A stretch of DNA of 64,000 nt, taken from Icerya purchasi (lineage: Eukaryota > Arthropoda > Insecta > Hemiptera > Monophlebidae). The translations under genes and the position numbers were made by a program. This document shows positions 23,448-34,979 of the stretch, one piece after another. The stretch covers positions 41,292,944-41,356,943 of the forward strand of contig CM077115.1 of the NCBI GenBank assembly GCA_039619475.1. Reading direction: 5' to 3'. Each line of letters starts with the position of its first letter. Positions within the stretch are counted from its first letter, which is position 1. The notes below the pieces were generated by a model, which had not been told where the DNA came from, did not search any database, and saw only the letters and a list, made by a program, of their open reading frames with translations.

Positions 23448-23821
23448 TACGAGTCTTTTTGTTTACTGTTGCGAGAAAAAAGAATAAAAAAAAACAACAA
23501 ACAATAACATGTTGTAAATGGTGATTTTTTTCCGCTGTCGATAACAACTGATAAGCAGGACTTTAATTTCGAGTGTTCGCAGAAACCATGATTTAATTAG
23601 TACGATGAAGATGGTGATAACAGTGTAGTGGCAGTTATATTTAGTCGGTTCGATGATTAGCAATTCGCGACATATAGAAAATACAAGGTCAAGAGCTTTA
23701 GCGTGTTTTGAAGATCCGGCCGGTCGAATAACGTGCTAAGAGGTAAATTAGTCGTCGTCAACACATATAGTACGCGCAACGAATATTTCGCTCTCAGCAT
23801 CAAGTAATCCGAATAATCGTG
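23448..23821 (+). promoter_or_regulatory. 5' flank of UGT exon A (shared with B)
   Basis: From ATTACGAGTC onward this 370-bp region aligns closely with 31516-31905 upstream of exon B, and includes TTTACTGTTGCGAGAAAAAA, GAAGATCCGGCCGGT and GCAACGAATATTTCGCTCTC. It must contain the promoter and 5' UTR if each exon has its own start site. No TATA box is obvious. The upstream limit coincides with the poly(A) end of a retroelement. Confidence 0.6.
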
Positions 23822-24646
23822 ATGGTTTTTCGTTTCTACGTTACGTTCTGGCTGGCGGCCGTGTTATGCTCGTCTTCCACCAACGGTTCAAATATATTAG
23901 GCCTTTTCCCCTTCCCCGGTAAGAGCCACTACGCGCCCTTTGATAGTCTGATGATCGGACTGGCCGCTAAGGGTCATCAAGTGACCGTTTATTCACCGTT
24001 CCCGAAAGCTAAATCGATCGCGAACTATACCGAAGTTGACCTGTCGAAATGTTTCGTGAGCGAAGAGTTCGATTTGGATCTGATGTTAAAATTGACCAAT
24101 ATATTCACGATGCTGATAATGATTAACGCCGTGTCACCTACTTACGAGATAATTAAATCCTGCCAACCGCTTATCGATCTTCTGCAATCGAACGACAACA
24201 AATACGATCTAATGTTGACGGAGACCTTTCACACTGACATTTTCCTGATTTACGCTTACAAGTGGAAAATACCGTTCATCAGCTATACACCGAACGTTAT
24301 GTTCCCGTGGCATGCGAAACACATCGGCAACCCGGACAATCCCAGTTACATTCCGAACATTCTGATCGGCTATTTGGCTAACATGAATTTCTACGAACGT
24401 CTGTCCAATACGCACATGTACCTCATTACGTGTATTGTCCAGAAATATCTCGCGGAGCCGAAACAGGACGATATTGCTCGCAGACTGCTCGGGCCGGGGA
24501 CGCCGTCGTTGAACGAAATCGCCAGGAACACCAGTCTAATGTTCACCTATACGCACTCGAGTTTGAACACTATTCAGCCTTTGGTACCGGCCGTTATCGA
24601 GATCAGCGGAATTAACATTCGACCGAAACCTTCTCCGTTACCAAAA
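23822..24646 (+). CDS. UDP-glycosyltransferase first exon A (N-terminal half)
   Basis: UGTs attach a sugar from a UDP-sugar to small lipophilic compounds in the ER lumen. This 275-codon exon encodes the acceptor-binding half. The start is the ATG at 23822, although an in-frame GTG precedes it. A signal peptide occupies about residues 1-22. NILGLFPFPGKSHYAP follows, with His36 at the place of the catalytic His. KYDLMLTETFHTD lies near 131-142 and GNPDNPSYIP near 170-180. N-glycosylation sequons NYT and NTS are present. The frame reaches LPK and meets GTATGC, a splice donor in phase 0. No UDP-binding half follows. Residue 46 is Gly where all six other exons have Glu. It is 94% identical in protein to exon B by my reading. 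Confidence 0.93.
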
Positions 24647-24736
24647 GTATGCTCCGCTTATACATATACCATATTTATATGAATACACAAACACGCACAC
24701 GTGTATGCATACACTTATATATATATATATATATAA

Positions 24737-25404
24737 CAGGGGCGGATCCGAAAGGTTATTAGGAGTGGGGGGCATATTAGGACATTTTGATGGGGAAAAT
24801 TATAAAATTACGTAAAATCTTCTACAGCAGGCAGTAGATTTGAGAAATACCCCGTTTCACAAAGAAGAAAATCAAACAGCGACCTTTATAGAAGTTTAAA
24901 AATGTTTTAAAAATACATAATTATTACAATTTAATTTTTATTTTATTTTATTTAAAAAAAAAAAAATAAAACGAAATTAATAAATTATACCTAATAGATG
25001 GAAGTTTAGAAATAGTAAGAAAGATAGTTATTTCTTATTAGACACTTTACTTCTTTTTTATTTTTGTTAGTAGTCTGATCCGAATTCTTTGTCCCCATGG
25101 GAAAGTTTAAATATATATATTTCTCATTGACCTACTATTTTTAATTAAAATTAAAATTGGAAAATTAAAATTAAAAATAAATAAAAATGGCAAGAGATTA
25201 ATGACAGTTGTGTTTAAAATAAAATAAAAAATGGAACATTAATAGTTTTAACAGTATTGAATATTAGATATTAAAATCCGTAGATAAAATTCATACAAAT
25301 CTTTTATGGCATAAATTAAGTTTCTCTGTTATAACTAACTGTTTCATAGCGACTTTGATTCTTTCGGAGGGGATGTCCCCTAACCCCCCCTGGATCCGCC
25401 ACCG
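24737..25404 (+). mobile_element. hAT-type MITE in the intron after exon A
   Basis: Terminal inverted repeats CAGGGGCGGATCC at the left and GGATCCGCCACCG at the right follow the pattern of hAT-derived MITEs. The 8-bp flanks (ATATATAA and CATATATA) suggest insertion into a TA microsatellite. No coding sequence. The same insertion occurs at the same distance from exon B (32819-33460), so it predates the A/B duplication. Confidence 0.8.
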
Positions 25405-25487
25405 CATATATACTTACACGCCCGAAAAAAGATATATTAGAAGTATTATTTTAAAAAGTTATTATCAATGTAACTAATATCTTATAT

Positions 25488-27507
25488 ATAACAAGTTCAG
25501 TCAAGCATGAGGTTTCATGCGCTGGGATTCCGTATGTTAAGTTAGAGATAACCATAATTTTCATTTACATAATACTAAATTCAAAATAACAATAATTCCA
25601 AAACAGATATTTTTAGTCCAGTTCTTTTTCACACATCACGCAGTGCCATCATATTGTACTGCAAAAAAAAATAAATTCTAATAAATAAACGCTATTTAGT
25701 CCTAGATTTTTAGAAGCATTTATTATCAATAAATATTTAAAAATCTGTAATTGCACTTGTTTGTTTTCCGAACTTCTATATAGTTATATTTGAATACTAT
25801 TACTTAAACCACCTTCCTTGTTTGTCACTATTTATTAGATTACGATTTTTAAATAAAATTTATTTAGATATATACACAAAATTTTAAATAAACTACGCAA
25901 ACATGCCAGAATGAACATATTTTCAACCCCATTCGAAATTTATAGCTATAATATTCGCGATGCAAACAGGGGGCTACATGTTAGTTCCCGCGCTTTTGAA
26001 CTTTTCGGCAAATTTGAAAGTTTGGTTAAGAAAACGAAATACGGTTTCGTTCCCGACAAATAGCAATCTTTCAAACGATATATCACGTGCCCGGGAAAAA
26101 AAATATTTTTTCCAAAATTTCGAGCTTTCGGTGACCCGAAGGTCGAGTTTTTAAGTTGGAAATCCGGATGTTCCAAACTAAAGAAACATACGGGGATGCG
26201 CACATTTTAAATCGCGTTTAAAATTTTCAGCTTTAATATTCGCACCGCTAAGCGGGAGGACATATCATTTTTCGCGCTTTTTTGAACTTTACGGCAACTT
26301 TGAAAGTTTCGTTAAGGAAATGAAATACTGTTAGTTCAAAAAAGTGCAAAAAATGACGTGCCCCCCCCACCCCCTAGCGCCTCGAGTATTACAGTTAAAA
26401 ATTTTAAACGTGGTTTAAAATACGCGCATCCCCGTATATTTCTCTAGTTTGGATCATCCGGATTTTCAACTTTAAAACTGGACCTTCCAGGCACCGAAAA
26501 CTCGAAATTTTGGAAAAAATATTTTTTTTCCCGGACATGTGATATATCATTGGAAAGATTGCTATTTGTCGGGAACGAAACCGTATTTCATATCCTTAAC
26601 AAAACTTTCCAAGTTGCTGTAAAGTTCAAAAAAGTTCGAAAAATGACGTATCCCCCCCACCCTAGCGCCGCGCGTATTGCGGCTGAAAATTTTAAACGCG
26701 GTTTAAAATATGTGCATCCCCGTATATTTCTCTAGTTTGGATCATCCGGATTTTAAACTTTAAAACTGGACTTTCGGGGCACCGAAAGCTCGAAATTTTG
26801 GAAAAAATATTTTTTTTTCCCGGGCATGTGATATATCGTTGGAAAGATCGCTATTTGTCGGGAACGAACCCGTATTTTATTTCCGTAACGATACTTTCAA
26901 ATTTGCCGAAAAGTTCAAAAAGCGCGAGAACTAATATGTAGCCAGTTGTTTGCATCGCGAATATTATAGCTATAAATTTCGAATGAGGTTGAAAATATGC
27001 TCATTCTGGCATGTTTGCTGTAGTTTATTTAAAATTTTGTGTATATATCTAAATAAATTTTATTAAAAAATCGTAACTGAAGTGAAATTACGTCAAGAAA
27101 ATTATTGATTTTATTTGATGAACAGTTGAGTAATTAACTTCTCAGTATAGTAATCTAGTAAATAGTGACAAACGAGGAAGGTGGTTTAAGTAATAGTATT
27201 CAAATATAACTATATAGAAGTTTGGAAAACAAACAAGTACAATTACAAATTTTTAAATAGTTATTGATAATTAATCCTTCCAAAAATCTAGGACTAAATA
27301 GCGTTTATTTATTAAAATTTATTTTTTTTTGCAGTACAATATGATGACATTGCGTGATGCGTGAAAAATAACTGGACTAAAAATATCTGTTTTGGAATTA
27401 TTGTTGTTTTGAATTTAGTATTATGTAAATGAAAATTATGGTTATCTTTAATTTAACATACGGAATCCTCAGCGCGTGAAACCTCATGCTTGACTGAACT
27501 TGTTATT
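25488..27507. repeat. Large foldback element with internal duplication, 2.0 kb
   Basis: The left arm starts with ATAACAAGTTCAGTCAAGCA and the right arm ends with its inverted complement. Arms of roughly 650 bp pair throughout, for example AAAACAGATATTTTTAGTCC with GGACTAAAAATATCTGTTTT, and TATAGCTATAATATTCGCGA with TCGCGAATATTATAGCTATA. The centre (about 26160-26900) contains extra, diverged copies of the inner-arm unit, including the phrase GCATCCCCGTATATTTCTCT at about 26426 and 26713. No protein motif. A foldback transposon-like element in the intron of exon A. Confidence 0.8.
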
Positions 27508-29260
27508 TGATATTTTTGTCATTTGTGTACCATCTTATTAGGATTCCGTAAGTTATTACGGAATTCTAAAAATGAGTTGCCTTATGTGGGTCTCGCTTCT
27601 CCTCCAAAACGGCTGAACCGATTTGAATAATTTTTTTTTTTGTTGTACTCGTAGTTCTTAGGAGACGGTTTACAAAAAAAAAAAATTTTAAAAATTGCAC
27701 CGAAATTGCACAATTCGCAAAAAAGTGTAACTCAAGAACGGCTCGACCGATTTTGCTGATTTTTTTTTCTAAAATATTGGCTAAGATTTAAATTAGGTTG
27801 CTACAAAAAAAAATTTGAAAAAGTTGCACGGAAATTACAAAATTCGCCTAGAATACGCTAAGCAATAAAACATGCAGTAGGCCAAACAGTCGAGCGGGTA
27901 ATTTCAGATACCTGGAAACGGCGAGGAACGAATAGGCAAAAAAAGGTGTCGGTCTTGACTCTCAGCTGATCAGCGGACGGTCGCTTAATGACGGTACGAA
28001 AATTATGCGCTACGTAAGCAGTAAAAAAAAACAAACATAAACGAATCGAAAATATCCTAACAAACAGTTCGTTTTTTATTTTTTTTGGTATAAATTTTAT
28101 ATTAAAATAGGAAAAGAAAATGCTTTTTAATAGCTACCAAACAAAAAATGAAGAAGAAAATCGGTTAATAAACGAAAAAAGCCTGCCTATTTATATGCTG
28201 ATATTAAATGTTTTATGTATTTATATATTTGTTTGCGAAAGTGAATTACTGAGAATATGTTGTGCACATTTTAAAACTCCCCTTATGTGCAGTATATTCT
28301 TATTACATTTTGCAGTGATTTAGTCGGAAATTTTTTCAAATTGGTTGGATCACAGACGTGCTTACATCTAACATTTGTGAATTGTAGCGGACTAAATTTT
28401 CCGTTAGTAAATGGTCGCAACGATAAACTAAAAATATAATTAAAAGATGTAGCAGAACAATGTAGGCGAATAGTTGTTTAGCGAGTACAGTGCAAACCGG
28501 TCTGCGTTTCTCTTAAACATGGTACACCCTAAATCGGGAAAAAGAAAAGAAAATAATAAACGACTCGACTTCACAAGTACCGCGAGAACTACAAAAAAAG
28601 TTAAACACATGTCCGGCAATCAGGTAACGAAAGAAATTTGAGAAGCACAAAGAGATTTTCCCAACAATGAGACATTTATACAACTAAAAAGTCTTTGATC
28701 CGAAAAATTAATTACCGACAGGAAATCGAAAGATTGACCGGAAACATTACAATTAGTGCATCGACCATTTTTTGCATGAGACCTATTCGTGTTGTCGTTT
28801 CGGTAAATGTGCTTCATCTGCCCGTCCGTTACTCGTATATTATCCATGTATATTCGTTTTTAAAATGTGTTCGGTATTTTCGCAACTTTCAGTAATATTG
28901 TAAGAATATAGTCACATTTGTGCGGTGAGTACCAATTTTATGTTTCAGTCGTATAAATATTGTGATTTATTATAATTTTTAAAAAAGTTGTAAAAAAGCT
29001 ATATATAAAAAGGCGTTTATCACTCTGACTGCTAAATGCCCGTAAAAAACACATAGAGATATATTTATAAAAATCAACATGTGCAGTCATTGAAAACATT
29101 TTCCAACCATCGGGAAAGTGAATTCGGATGCTCAATCTTGTTTGTTTTTAGATTGGCTAAAACGTTTTTATCTTTATCAGTAAACATTAGTTTTATAATA
29201 TTAATTCAACGTATTACAATTGAGCCATAGCAACGCGTGGCCGGGTTTACTATCTATATA

Positions 29261-30133
29261 CAATGGCTGTCCCATGGGAAGTGAGAGTAACTTTGGTGTG
29301 AGTAGGCAACCACTCACAGCGCGTTTAAAGCCCATTTAATTAGCTATTGAATGCAACAAACCGGAAGTTCATACCTCACCCCTACACCCACCGCATCGGT
29401 TTGAAAAAAAAGTGTTGTCAACCCCTGCAATTTTTTTCAAGTGGAGCGGAAAGGCCATTCCATCAGCTGTCAAATGAAACAAACCGGACGTTTCTACGAG
29501 CATTATTACGTGTTTTATAGTCGAAAGATAAGACGCAAATTGTGAAAACCACGTGCAGCTTTGTGGTGTCAACATGGATAAGACATGGAGCAAGAACAGC
29601 GGTATGTGATTCGTTATTATTGTCGGTTGCTAAAAACGGCTAAAGAGACGTTAGATTTATTAAAAGAAGAAGCGTATCCTGATGATATTCGACTCGGTAA
29701 TTCAACTATATTTCGATGGCATAGCGCGATTTCGAAAAATATTCGACACCGATCAAGAAGTCGTGAATGCGGTACAGACTATTTTAAACAGAACAACTGT
29801 CGGCGGGTTTAAAGCAACCTTTACAAGCCAGAGGTTCCTATTTCGAGAAGATTAATATTAATGATGAAGATGGGTAATAATTTATGTAAAAATTTTGAAA
29901 TACAGTTTCTTCCAAAATGTTGTAATCTTTTTGTCTAAAAAAACGGTGGCGGTCAACGAAACACTTTTTTTCAAATCGATGCTGCAGGGTGAACCCCCGG
30001 GAGGAAGAAATTCCCGGTTTGTTGCATTCGATAGATAATTAAATGGGCTTTAAGATGTACCCGGAGCGAACGCGCTGCGAGTAGGTGCCTACTCACACCA
30101 AAGTTACTCTCACTTCCAGTGGGACAGGCATTG
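29261..30133 (+). mobile_element. Internally deleted mariner-like element
   Basis: Inverted ends CAATGGCTGTCCCA (left) and, on the complement, CAATGCCTGTCCCA (right) extend for about 100 bp with the shared sequences GTGAGAGTAACTTTGGTGTG and GAATGCAACAAACCGG. TA flanks both ends, as expected for Tc1/mariner. The 873-bp length and the single N-terminal coding remnant show a deleted, non-autonomous copy. Confidence 0.8.
29585..29812 (+). pseudogene. Mariner transposase N-terminal helix-turn-helix remnant
   Basis: The 75-codon frame starts MEQEQRYVIRYYCRLLKTAK and continues with LDLLKEEAYPDD and NSTIFRWHSAI. This is the first DNA-binding helix-turn-helix of mariner transposases, which recognises the terminal repeats. 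After about residue 55 the sequence loses the family pattern and stops. The catalytic DDD/DDE core is absent. It lies between the mariner inverted ends at 29261 and 30133, which supports the assignment. Confidence 0.7.
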
Positions 30134-31515
30134 TAAAACAAAGTCGGGTTAGTTAAATCAACGACTGAACCGATTTTTAAGATCTTTGATTTGTTGGATT
30201 TGTGTCCGTCCCGAATAGCAGAATACAAAATTAAAAAAAAAATTATGAAGAAAATTCACTTTTTTGCTATTTTTGGCCCAAAAGGGGAGTTCGAATAATT
30301 TTTTAACCGTAATTTTTAAATTTTATGAAAGGGCTGTTGTGTTTTGTTTTATATTTTGAATTTTGATTTTAAACGGTTATCTGATGATGAGTTATGAATT
30401 TTTTAAGGGCGATTTTTGAGGTCGTTCTAAATTCTATATTATATATTCTAGACGGTTTCTTGCCGACCAGGGTAATCGGTCAGCTTAAAGTTGTAAATTG
30501 TCATAGATAGAGAAGTTTAATTGTAATTTATGATCCGATTCCGATAAGTCAAACCGTTTCCGAGCTATTATATAATTGAATATTTTTTTCGTTTCTATAC
30601 CATCTTATTGAGATTCCGTATATTACATGTGTACGAAATCTTAAAAAAGGGTATAAATTTACTTTAAGAAATTAAATTACTTTAGAAACACATTTTTTTC
30701 GTGTATAGCTTACCATCAGCTAACTGCACAGAGTAGAGTACACACTTTATTAAAAAGTATATAAATGAAGTGTGTACTATGTGTTGTTAGCTTATGATAT
30801 AGCCAGAAAAAGCATGTTTCCAAAAAGTAGTTCACTTAAATTTTTCAAAGTAAATTTATACTGATTTTTATGTGAAAAGGATATGGAATTAATGGATGTT
30901 ACTGAAACACAAATGTTTAATAAGGAATGGTTTCATAAAACAGTTGCGACGTCAATCTTTAAAATAGAACAAGTTAACCGGAAGAGGTCGCTTTCGATAA
31001 GCCATAAAAATGCCTTGATGGAGGGTCTCAAGAAATACTGAAAAGATGTTAAGGAAGGAAGAAGGATAAAAGATGTAAAATGAAAACTTAGTTGTTTAGC
31101 GTAGTCCATAGAGGCTGAAATCGAAAAAAAAAAAAAAAAAAAAAACTGATTTTTGTTATTAAGGGGTATAATGCCTTGCTGCCACGTGAATTACATTTAT
31201 TTAAATATAATTAAAATATTTTTCATTTTGATTTTTGTACATTTATTGAACTTAATTTTTTTTGAATACTGATTGCTGATAAGTGAACAAAATATTTATT
31301 GGTTCTGGGGCGGTACGAAGTTCGCCGGGTCAGCAAGTAGTTTCATAAAAATGAATTTTACATATATGTGTGTATATGTCAATGATATATATTGGATATT
31401 TATTGCTGAAATAAACCATCAATTCGATGGATAATTTCAATTTAATGACCGAGGTTAAAAGTAAATACTTTTAGGTTTCCGAATTCTGAAACAACGTTCA
31501 GTTTCAGCAGATCTC

Positions 31516-31905
31516 AATTACGAGTCTGGTCTCGAACGTTTTTGTTTACTGTTGCGAGAAAAAAGAATAAAAAAAAACAACAAACAATAACATGTTGTAA
31601 ATGGTGATTTTTTTCCGCTGTCGATAACAATTGCTTTGCAGGACTTTAATTTCGAATGTTCGCAGAAACAGTGATTTACTTGGTACGATGAAGATGGTGA
31701 TAGCAGTGTAGTGGTAGTTATTTTTAGTCGGTTAGATGATTGGCAGTTCGCGACGTATAGAAAATACAAGGTCGAGCAGCTTTAGCGTGTTTTGAAGATC
31801 CGGCCGGTGGAATATCGTGCGAAGAGGTAAATTAGTCGTCGCCAACACGTATAGTACGCGCAACGAATATTTCGCTCTCAGCATCAAGTCGTCCGAATAA
31901 TCGTG
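31516..31905 (+). promoter_or_regulatory. 5' flank of UGT exon B (shared with A)
   Basis: Aligns closely with 23448-23821 up to the ATG, with a small extra insertion (GGTCTCGAACG) near 31527. It carries the same GAAGATCCGGCCGGT and GCAACGAATATTTCGCTCTC blocks. Presumed promoter and 5' UTR of exon B. Confidence 0.6.
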
Positions 31906-32730
31906 ATGGTTTTTCGTTTCTACGTTACGTTCTGGCTGGCGGCCGTGTTATGCTCGTCTTCCACCAACGGTTCAAATATATTAGGCCTTTTCCCCTTCCC
32001 CAGTAAGAGCCACTACGCGCCCATTGATAGTCTGATGATCGAACTGGCCGCTAAGAGTCATCAAGTGACCGTTTATTCACCGTTTCCGAAAGCTAAACCG
32101 ATCGCGAACTATACCGAAGTTGACCTGTCGAAATGTTTCGCGAGCGAAGAGTTCAATTTGGATCTGATGTTATCGTTGACCAATATATTCTCGATGCTGA
32201 TGATGATTAATGTCGTGTCACCTACTTACGAAAACGTCAAATCCTGCCAACCGCTTATCGATCTTCTGCAATCGAACGACAACAAATACGATCTACTGTT
32301 GACCGAGACCTTCAACACTGACATTTTCCTGATTTACGCTTACAAGTGGAAAATACCGTTCATCAGCTATACACCGAACGTTATGTTCCCGTGGCATGCG
32401 AAACACATCGGCAACCCGGACAATCCGAGTTACATTCCGAACATTCTGATCGGCTATTTGGCCAACATGAATTTCTACGAACGTCTGTCCAATACGCACA
32501 CGTACCTCATTACGTGTATTGTCCAGAAATATCTCGCGGAGCCGAAACAGGACGATATTGCTCGTAGACTGCTCGGGCCGGGGACTCCGTCGTTGAACGA
32601 AATCGCCAGGAACACCAGTCTAATGTTCACCTATACACACTCGAGTTTGAACACTATTCGGCCTTTGGTACCGGCCGTTATCGAGATCAGCGGAATTAAC
32701 ATTCGACCGAAACCTTCTCCGTTACCAAAA
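31906..32730 (+). CDS. UDP-glycosyltransferase first exon B (N-terminal half)
   Basis: 275 codons, the same length and layout as exon A. It has a signal peptide (residues 1-22), NILGLFPFP and SKSHYAP with His36, then YDLLLTETFNTD, GNPDNPSYIP and NTS. It ends at LPK with the phase-0 donor GTATGC at 32731. The exon should form the acceptor-binding half of an ER-lumenal UGT once joined to a C-terminal exon set, which is not in the following intron. It differs from A at about 17 residues, 15 of them in the first 140. Residue 51 is Ser in the motif KSHQVTV, where all other copies have Gly (GH). The frame is intact. Confidence 0.93.
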
Positions 32731-32818
32731 GTATGCTCCGCTTATATACCATATTTATATGAATACACAAACACGCACACGTGTATGCATACACTTATAT
32801 ATATATACATATATATAA

Positions 32819-33460
32819 CAGGGGCGGATCCGAAAGGTTATTAGGAGTGGGGGGCATATTAGGACATTTTGATGGGGAAAATTATAAAATTACGTAAAAT
32901 CTTCTACGGCAGGCAGTAAATTTGAGAAATACCCCTTGTTTCACAAAGAAGAAAATCAAACAGCGACCTTTACAGAAATTTAAAAATGTTTTAAAAATAC
33001 ATAATTATTACAATTTAATTTTAATTTAATTTTATTTAAAAATAAATAAAACGAAATTAACAAATTCTAGCTAAAATGGTAGTTTAGAAATAGTAAGAAA
33101 AATAGACTTCTTTTTTATTTTTGTTAGTAGTCCGATCCGAATTCTTTGACCCCATGGGAAAGTTTAAATATATATTTTTCTCATTGACCTACTATTTTTA
33201 ATTAAAATTGCAAAATTAAAATTAAAAATAAATAAAAATGGCAAGGGATTAATGACAGTTGTGTTTAATATAAAATAAAAAAGGAACATTAATAGTTTTA
33301 CTAGAAAATAGTATTAAATATTAATTATTAAAATCCGTAGGTAAAATTCATACAAATCTTTTATGGCATAAATTAAGTTTCTCTGTTATAACTAATTGTT
33401 TCATAGATGCTTTGATTCTTTAGGAGTGGATGTCCCCTAACCCCCCGTGGATCCGCCACT
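32819..33460 (+). mobile_element. hAT-type MITE in the intron after exon B
   Basis: Terminal inverted repeats CAGGGGCGGATCC and GGATCCGCCACT sit in TA-rich flanks. Closely similar to the MITE at 24737-25404 and at the same place relative to the exon. Noncoding. Confidence 0.8.
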
Positions 33461-33461
33461 A

Positions 33462-33517
<56 letters not shown>

Positions 33518-33530
33518 AATATATATATAT
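33461..33530. repeat. (TA)n-rich microsatellite
   Basis: TA dinucleotide repeat with a few interruptions, directly at the right end of the MITE. Confidence 0.9.
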
Positions 33531-33929
33531 AGCTATGTGTATACACTTTTGTTTCTATGCCGAAGGAAGACGACGTGTACCTGAAGCATTATTTGAGGTG
33601 ACCTGCATAAAGGACACGAAACGTGTATCATAAACATTTTGAAAACATTTAATATGGGACATATCAACGAAGTACCAAAATATAATAAGCATAACAGAAA
33701 GGAATAAGTGAGTTAGATAGAGATTCTGTCAGAGACTGATAATAGGAATACGCTGAGAGATGGAGAATAATATAAGGCGGCGGTAAGATGCACAAAGTAT
33801 AATATGGAGCGGAATGCGATAACAAGTAGGAATGCAAAATAAAGCTTCGGTGTAAAAAGCTAGGCACCCGAGAAATACATAAATCAAAAGGATCAAAAAT
33901 AAGACCCGAGCCCATTTCCTACCCATTTC

Positions 33930-34190
33930 ATTAAAGCCATTAACCGAATTCCAGTTAATCCTTGGTTTCATAAATTTCCGTCTTTACAGCGCTTTATTAT
34001 TTCCTTTTTATGTCGGTTGCGCTTCTATCATAGTTCCTTCATCTCGCTATCGACTTTCAGACTATCCTTATTGTCCGCTACATCCTCCCAATAATAACCA
34101 TGAATGCAATTCTTACCACATCCTTTTCGAACGTTACTGTCGTTTGAACGATTCCTTCTCTACTCTCTACTTCTGAGACTTACATAGGAA
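33930..34190 (+). pseudogene. Non-LTR ORF2 C-terminal relic
   Basis: Shifted plus-strand frames read NPWFHKFPSLQRF, FLCRLRFYHSSF, then CPLHPPNN...HECNSYHILFERY. This is the RLRxGH...C-P...HILFEC pattern at the C-terminus of RNase H-type non-LTR ORF2 proteins. Short, frameshifted, with no visible tail. It sits in the intron after exon B. Confidence 0.55.
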
Positions 34191-34979
34191 TCTAAATAAT
34201 TAATTTAGCGTTACATTTCTTTCTCGTCGAACATGGGTCAAAATGCTGCTTGCTAGCGAATCCGAAAAAAAAAAGAGTAACTCGTCGAAAGGGTAAAGCG
34301 TTTATAATTAATTTTCGGTTGGGGTGTGCTTTATTACCCCATATCTATTCCATTTTATTGGTTTTTATCTGCCTAAACCATATTTTTCTTTTTTTATCCT
34401 ATTATATCTTTTCCGATTTCTCGTATTTTTTCGATCTTCTGTTTTTTTTTGTTTATTCCGGTTTATAACTTGTATTGGCTAAATGCCGCTTTATTCCAAA
34501 TCGTAAAATTTTTTTCGTAATTTGTTTTTTGCGCTATTTACACTTTTCTCGGGTAGCATACAGAAGTAAAAAAAAAAATAAAAAAAAATGGAGGTCTTCT
34601 GGTTATGATTGCTATTTATTATTTGAAAGGGGACCCGATTTTAGGATAAATTTCTATCGGAAAACTCGATTTAATTTCCGTAAAAATACTATGGTTAAAT
34701 TGTTACATATATTTATAAATCGGCCTATCGATTTTCGTTTAAAAATTACGCGCGTCTTTACCGGTGGATTGCAAAGAGATCGGCTTTGTCGGCAGTAGTG
34801 CGGTTGATTATAAATAAAGGGGGAAAAAAACGAAATTTTTCTACTCAAATATTTTAGTACGGACCATGTTCCACTAAGCGATATTAAATTCAGATAATTG
34901 TGTCCGTTAAGGATACGAAACATCCGCTATAAACTTTCTCGCACTGTTTTTGCAACTCTTCCTTATCTTAGAACGGGGT

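Larger units (their letters stand above)
27520..31338 (+). mobile_element. Helitron-like repeat segment (tentative)
   Basis: The segment starts near CATCTTATTAGGATTCCG, a phrase repeated near 30602 (CATCTTATTGAGATTCCG). It includes AAACGGCTGAACCGATTT-type sequence at about 27605-27770. The 3' end is GGCGGTACGAAGTTCGCCGG, a GGCG/CGCC hairpin, followed 8-10 nt later by CAGCAAG-T. A hairpin close to a CTRR-T-like end is the Helitron 3' signature, with CAAG here in place of CTAG. No helicase or Rep domain was found, so it would be non-autonomous. A mariner relic is nested at 29261-30133. The left boundary is uncertain. Confidence 0.4.

Noticed and set aside
24209..24415. Minus-strand open frames inside UGT exons (also 32293-32499)
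   Set aside because: Shadows of the coding strand; present only where the UGT frame is conserved.
34250..34468. Hydrophobic open frame as a possible UGT transmembrane exon
   Set aside because: Hydrophobicity comes from T-rich low-complexity DNA; no acceptor site with UGT signature sequence beside it.
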